The notes below the pieces were generated by a model. The model was not told the DNA's origin. It did no database searches and saw only the letters and a list, made by a program, of their open reading frames with translations. A program made the translations under genes and the position numbers. Shown here one piece after another: positions 6,804 to 7,759 of a DNA stretch of 7,759 bases. Position 1 is the first letter of the stretch, and every line of letters starts with the position of its first letter. Source of the stretch: an uncultured Treponema sp. (GTDB lineage Bacteria; Spirochaetota; Spirochaetia; Treponematales; Treponemataceae); NCBI GenBank assembly GCA_937892225.1, contig CALAUH010000166.1:1-7759 (forward strand), in the 5' to 3' direction.

Positions 6804-7607
6804 TTAATAACCTACCTTAGCAACCATCATAGTAACGTCATCATGAAGTTTTTTATCGCCATTATACTTCATAATTAATTCTACAATATCATTTACAAAT
6901 TCCTGAGGAGCTTTTCCTGCACCGGCAATAAGTGTTTTTTTGAAAATATCTGTATCACCAAGTTCTACTCCACTTTCATCCATTACTTCAGAAACACCGT
7001 CAGTTGCCATAAGAATTGTATCACCACGGAACAGACGTTTTTCCTGAACAGTTACATCACCCATATCAAGAATACCAACCAAAGATGCATTCGATGTAAG
7101 AGGTTTAATTCTATAGCCATCTGGAGAAGGTGAAAGAATAATAGGATCAGACATGGAAGCATTAATATATCTGATTTTCATTTTTTCTGTATCAATAACA
7201 CTAAGGAACAATACAGTATATTTATCCTGAAGGTGCATTCCTTTAATAGCTTTATCAATAGCATGAATTACACCAACTAAATCTTCCTTATCTTCAATAA
7301 TTTTTACAGTGTTCATTACCAAACCCATAATAAGGGCAGCAGGAAGACCTTTACCAGAAACGTCTCCAAGCATAAGAAGAGTTCTGTTTTTATCAATTGG
7401 AAGAATTGAGAAATAGTCTCCAGATACGTTTACTAAAGGACGGTAATATGTAGCAATTTTTAGTTTTGGAATATTTGGAATTTTCTGAGGAAGGAAGGAT
7501 TGCTGTGTTACGGCAAGCTGTTCCCATTCCTTTGTTGTAGAAGCAATTTCCGACAAAGTTGTAATTGTTCTTGTACGGGAAATGAAACGTTTATATTCTT
7601 CGAACAA
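6804..7607 (-). CDS. SpoIIE/PP2C-type serine phosphatase, catalytic part of a probably larger protein
   Basis: 267 residues counted from TTG at 7607, the only usable start in this frame. A helical linker (about 14-38, ending QQSFLP as in RsbU-like proteins) precedes a full phosphatase domain with SGDYFS (62-67), GDVSGKG (81-87), TDG (202-204) and HDDVT (255-259). The metal-binding Asp residues (64, 82, 203, 256/257) are all present, so the catalytic part looks intact. It would dephosphorylate a phospho-Ser STAS antagonist. The TTG start is doubtful: no ribosome site precedes it, and the frame continues upstream as LFDIDVYSR without a start until a stop at 7686-7688. A neighbouring frame encodes a hydrophobic segment that joins here if one T is removed from a run of five (7629-7633), so the true protein probably begins beyond the window. 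The gene precedes the larger phosphatase with a one-base gap. Confidence 0.88.
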   Translation of the reverse strand: MFEEYKRFISRTRTITTLSEIASTTKEWEQLAVTQQSFLPQKIPNIPKLKIATYYRPLVNVSGDYFSILPIDKNRTLLMLGDVSGKGLPAALIMGLVMNTVKIIEDKEDLVGVIHAIDKAIKGMHLQDKYTVLFLSVIDTEKMKIRYINASMSDPIILSPSPDGYRIKPLTSNASLVGILDMGDVTVQEKRLFRGDTILMATDGVSEVMDESGVELGDTDIFKKTLIAGAGKAPQEFVNDIVELIMKYNGDKKLHDDVTMMVAKVGY

Positions 7608-7626
7608 ACGTGAATATACATCAATA

Positions 7627-7758
7627 TCAAAAAGTTTTGTATAACGACAGAAAACATATAAATGTTGATAATATACTTTTGATAATTATTGATGCAATAG
7701 GCCTTGGAACATTTACCGTCATTGGAATAAAAACAGCGGCAACACTAAATAATGTTTT
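7627..7758 (-). pseudogene. Upstream membrane segment of the phosphatase gene, out of frame
   Basis: This frame is open from the window edge to TGA at 7627-7629. It encodes about 43 residues beginning KTLFSVAAVFIPM, then VPRPIASIIIKSILS and FICFLSLYKTF: membrane-helix-like sequence with little of the Lys/Asn bias of random AT-rich reading. Removing one T from the run at 7629-7633 gives LYKTFDIDVYSRLFEEYKRF, continuous with the phosphatase frame. I read it as the N-terminal membrane part of the same protein. The alternative is the end of a separate upstream gene with the phosphatase starting at TTG 7607, which is less likely because no ribosome site is present. Confidence 0.6.
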
Positions 7759-7759
7759 T

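Overview
The window looks like chromosomal DNA from a low-GC, host-associated bacterium, most likely a spirochaete of the Treponema type. That assignment is inference. It rests on the AT-rich codon use, the large polytopic SpoIIE-type phosphatase followed by a STAS protein, and the small lipoprotein. There is no rRNA, tRNA or other decisive marker. No tRNA, rRNA, CRISPR array, insertion sequence or transposase was seen.

Left part (1-2044, + strand): the 3' three quarters of leuS (leucyl-tRNA synthetase). The 5' end lies outside the window. The gene is closed by a clean intrinsic terminator, and two further small hairpins lie in the spacer behind it.

Middle part (about 2120-3900, + strand): a very AT-rich accessory stretch. 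Sampled 60-base lines are about 15% GC, against about 37-38% in leuS and the phosphatase gene. It holds an eight-helix membrane protein of unknown function, a broken coding remnant, a small lipoprotein whose start overlaps the end of that remnant, and a short membrane-protein reading frame broken at a run of seven A. It ends in a strong bidirectional terminator. The layout resembles leftovers of a variable cargo locus, possibly an effector/immunity type, but no function can be proven from sequence.

Right part (3920-7759, - strand): a tightly packed operon. In transcription order it encodes a SpoIIE/PP2C-type phosphatase (running off the window edge and apparently frameshifted just upstream of its catalytic domain), a second and much larger membrane-bound GAF-SpoIIE phosphatase with an acidic C-terminal tail, and a STAS-domain anti-sigma-factor-antagonist-like protein. 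The gene gaps are 1 and 3 bases, so translational coupling is likely. Together they look like the phosphatase and antagonist arms of a partner-switching pathway: the phosphatases would dephosphorylate Ser57 of the STAS protein, freeing it to bind a kinase/anti-sigma partner that is not encoded here.
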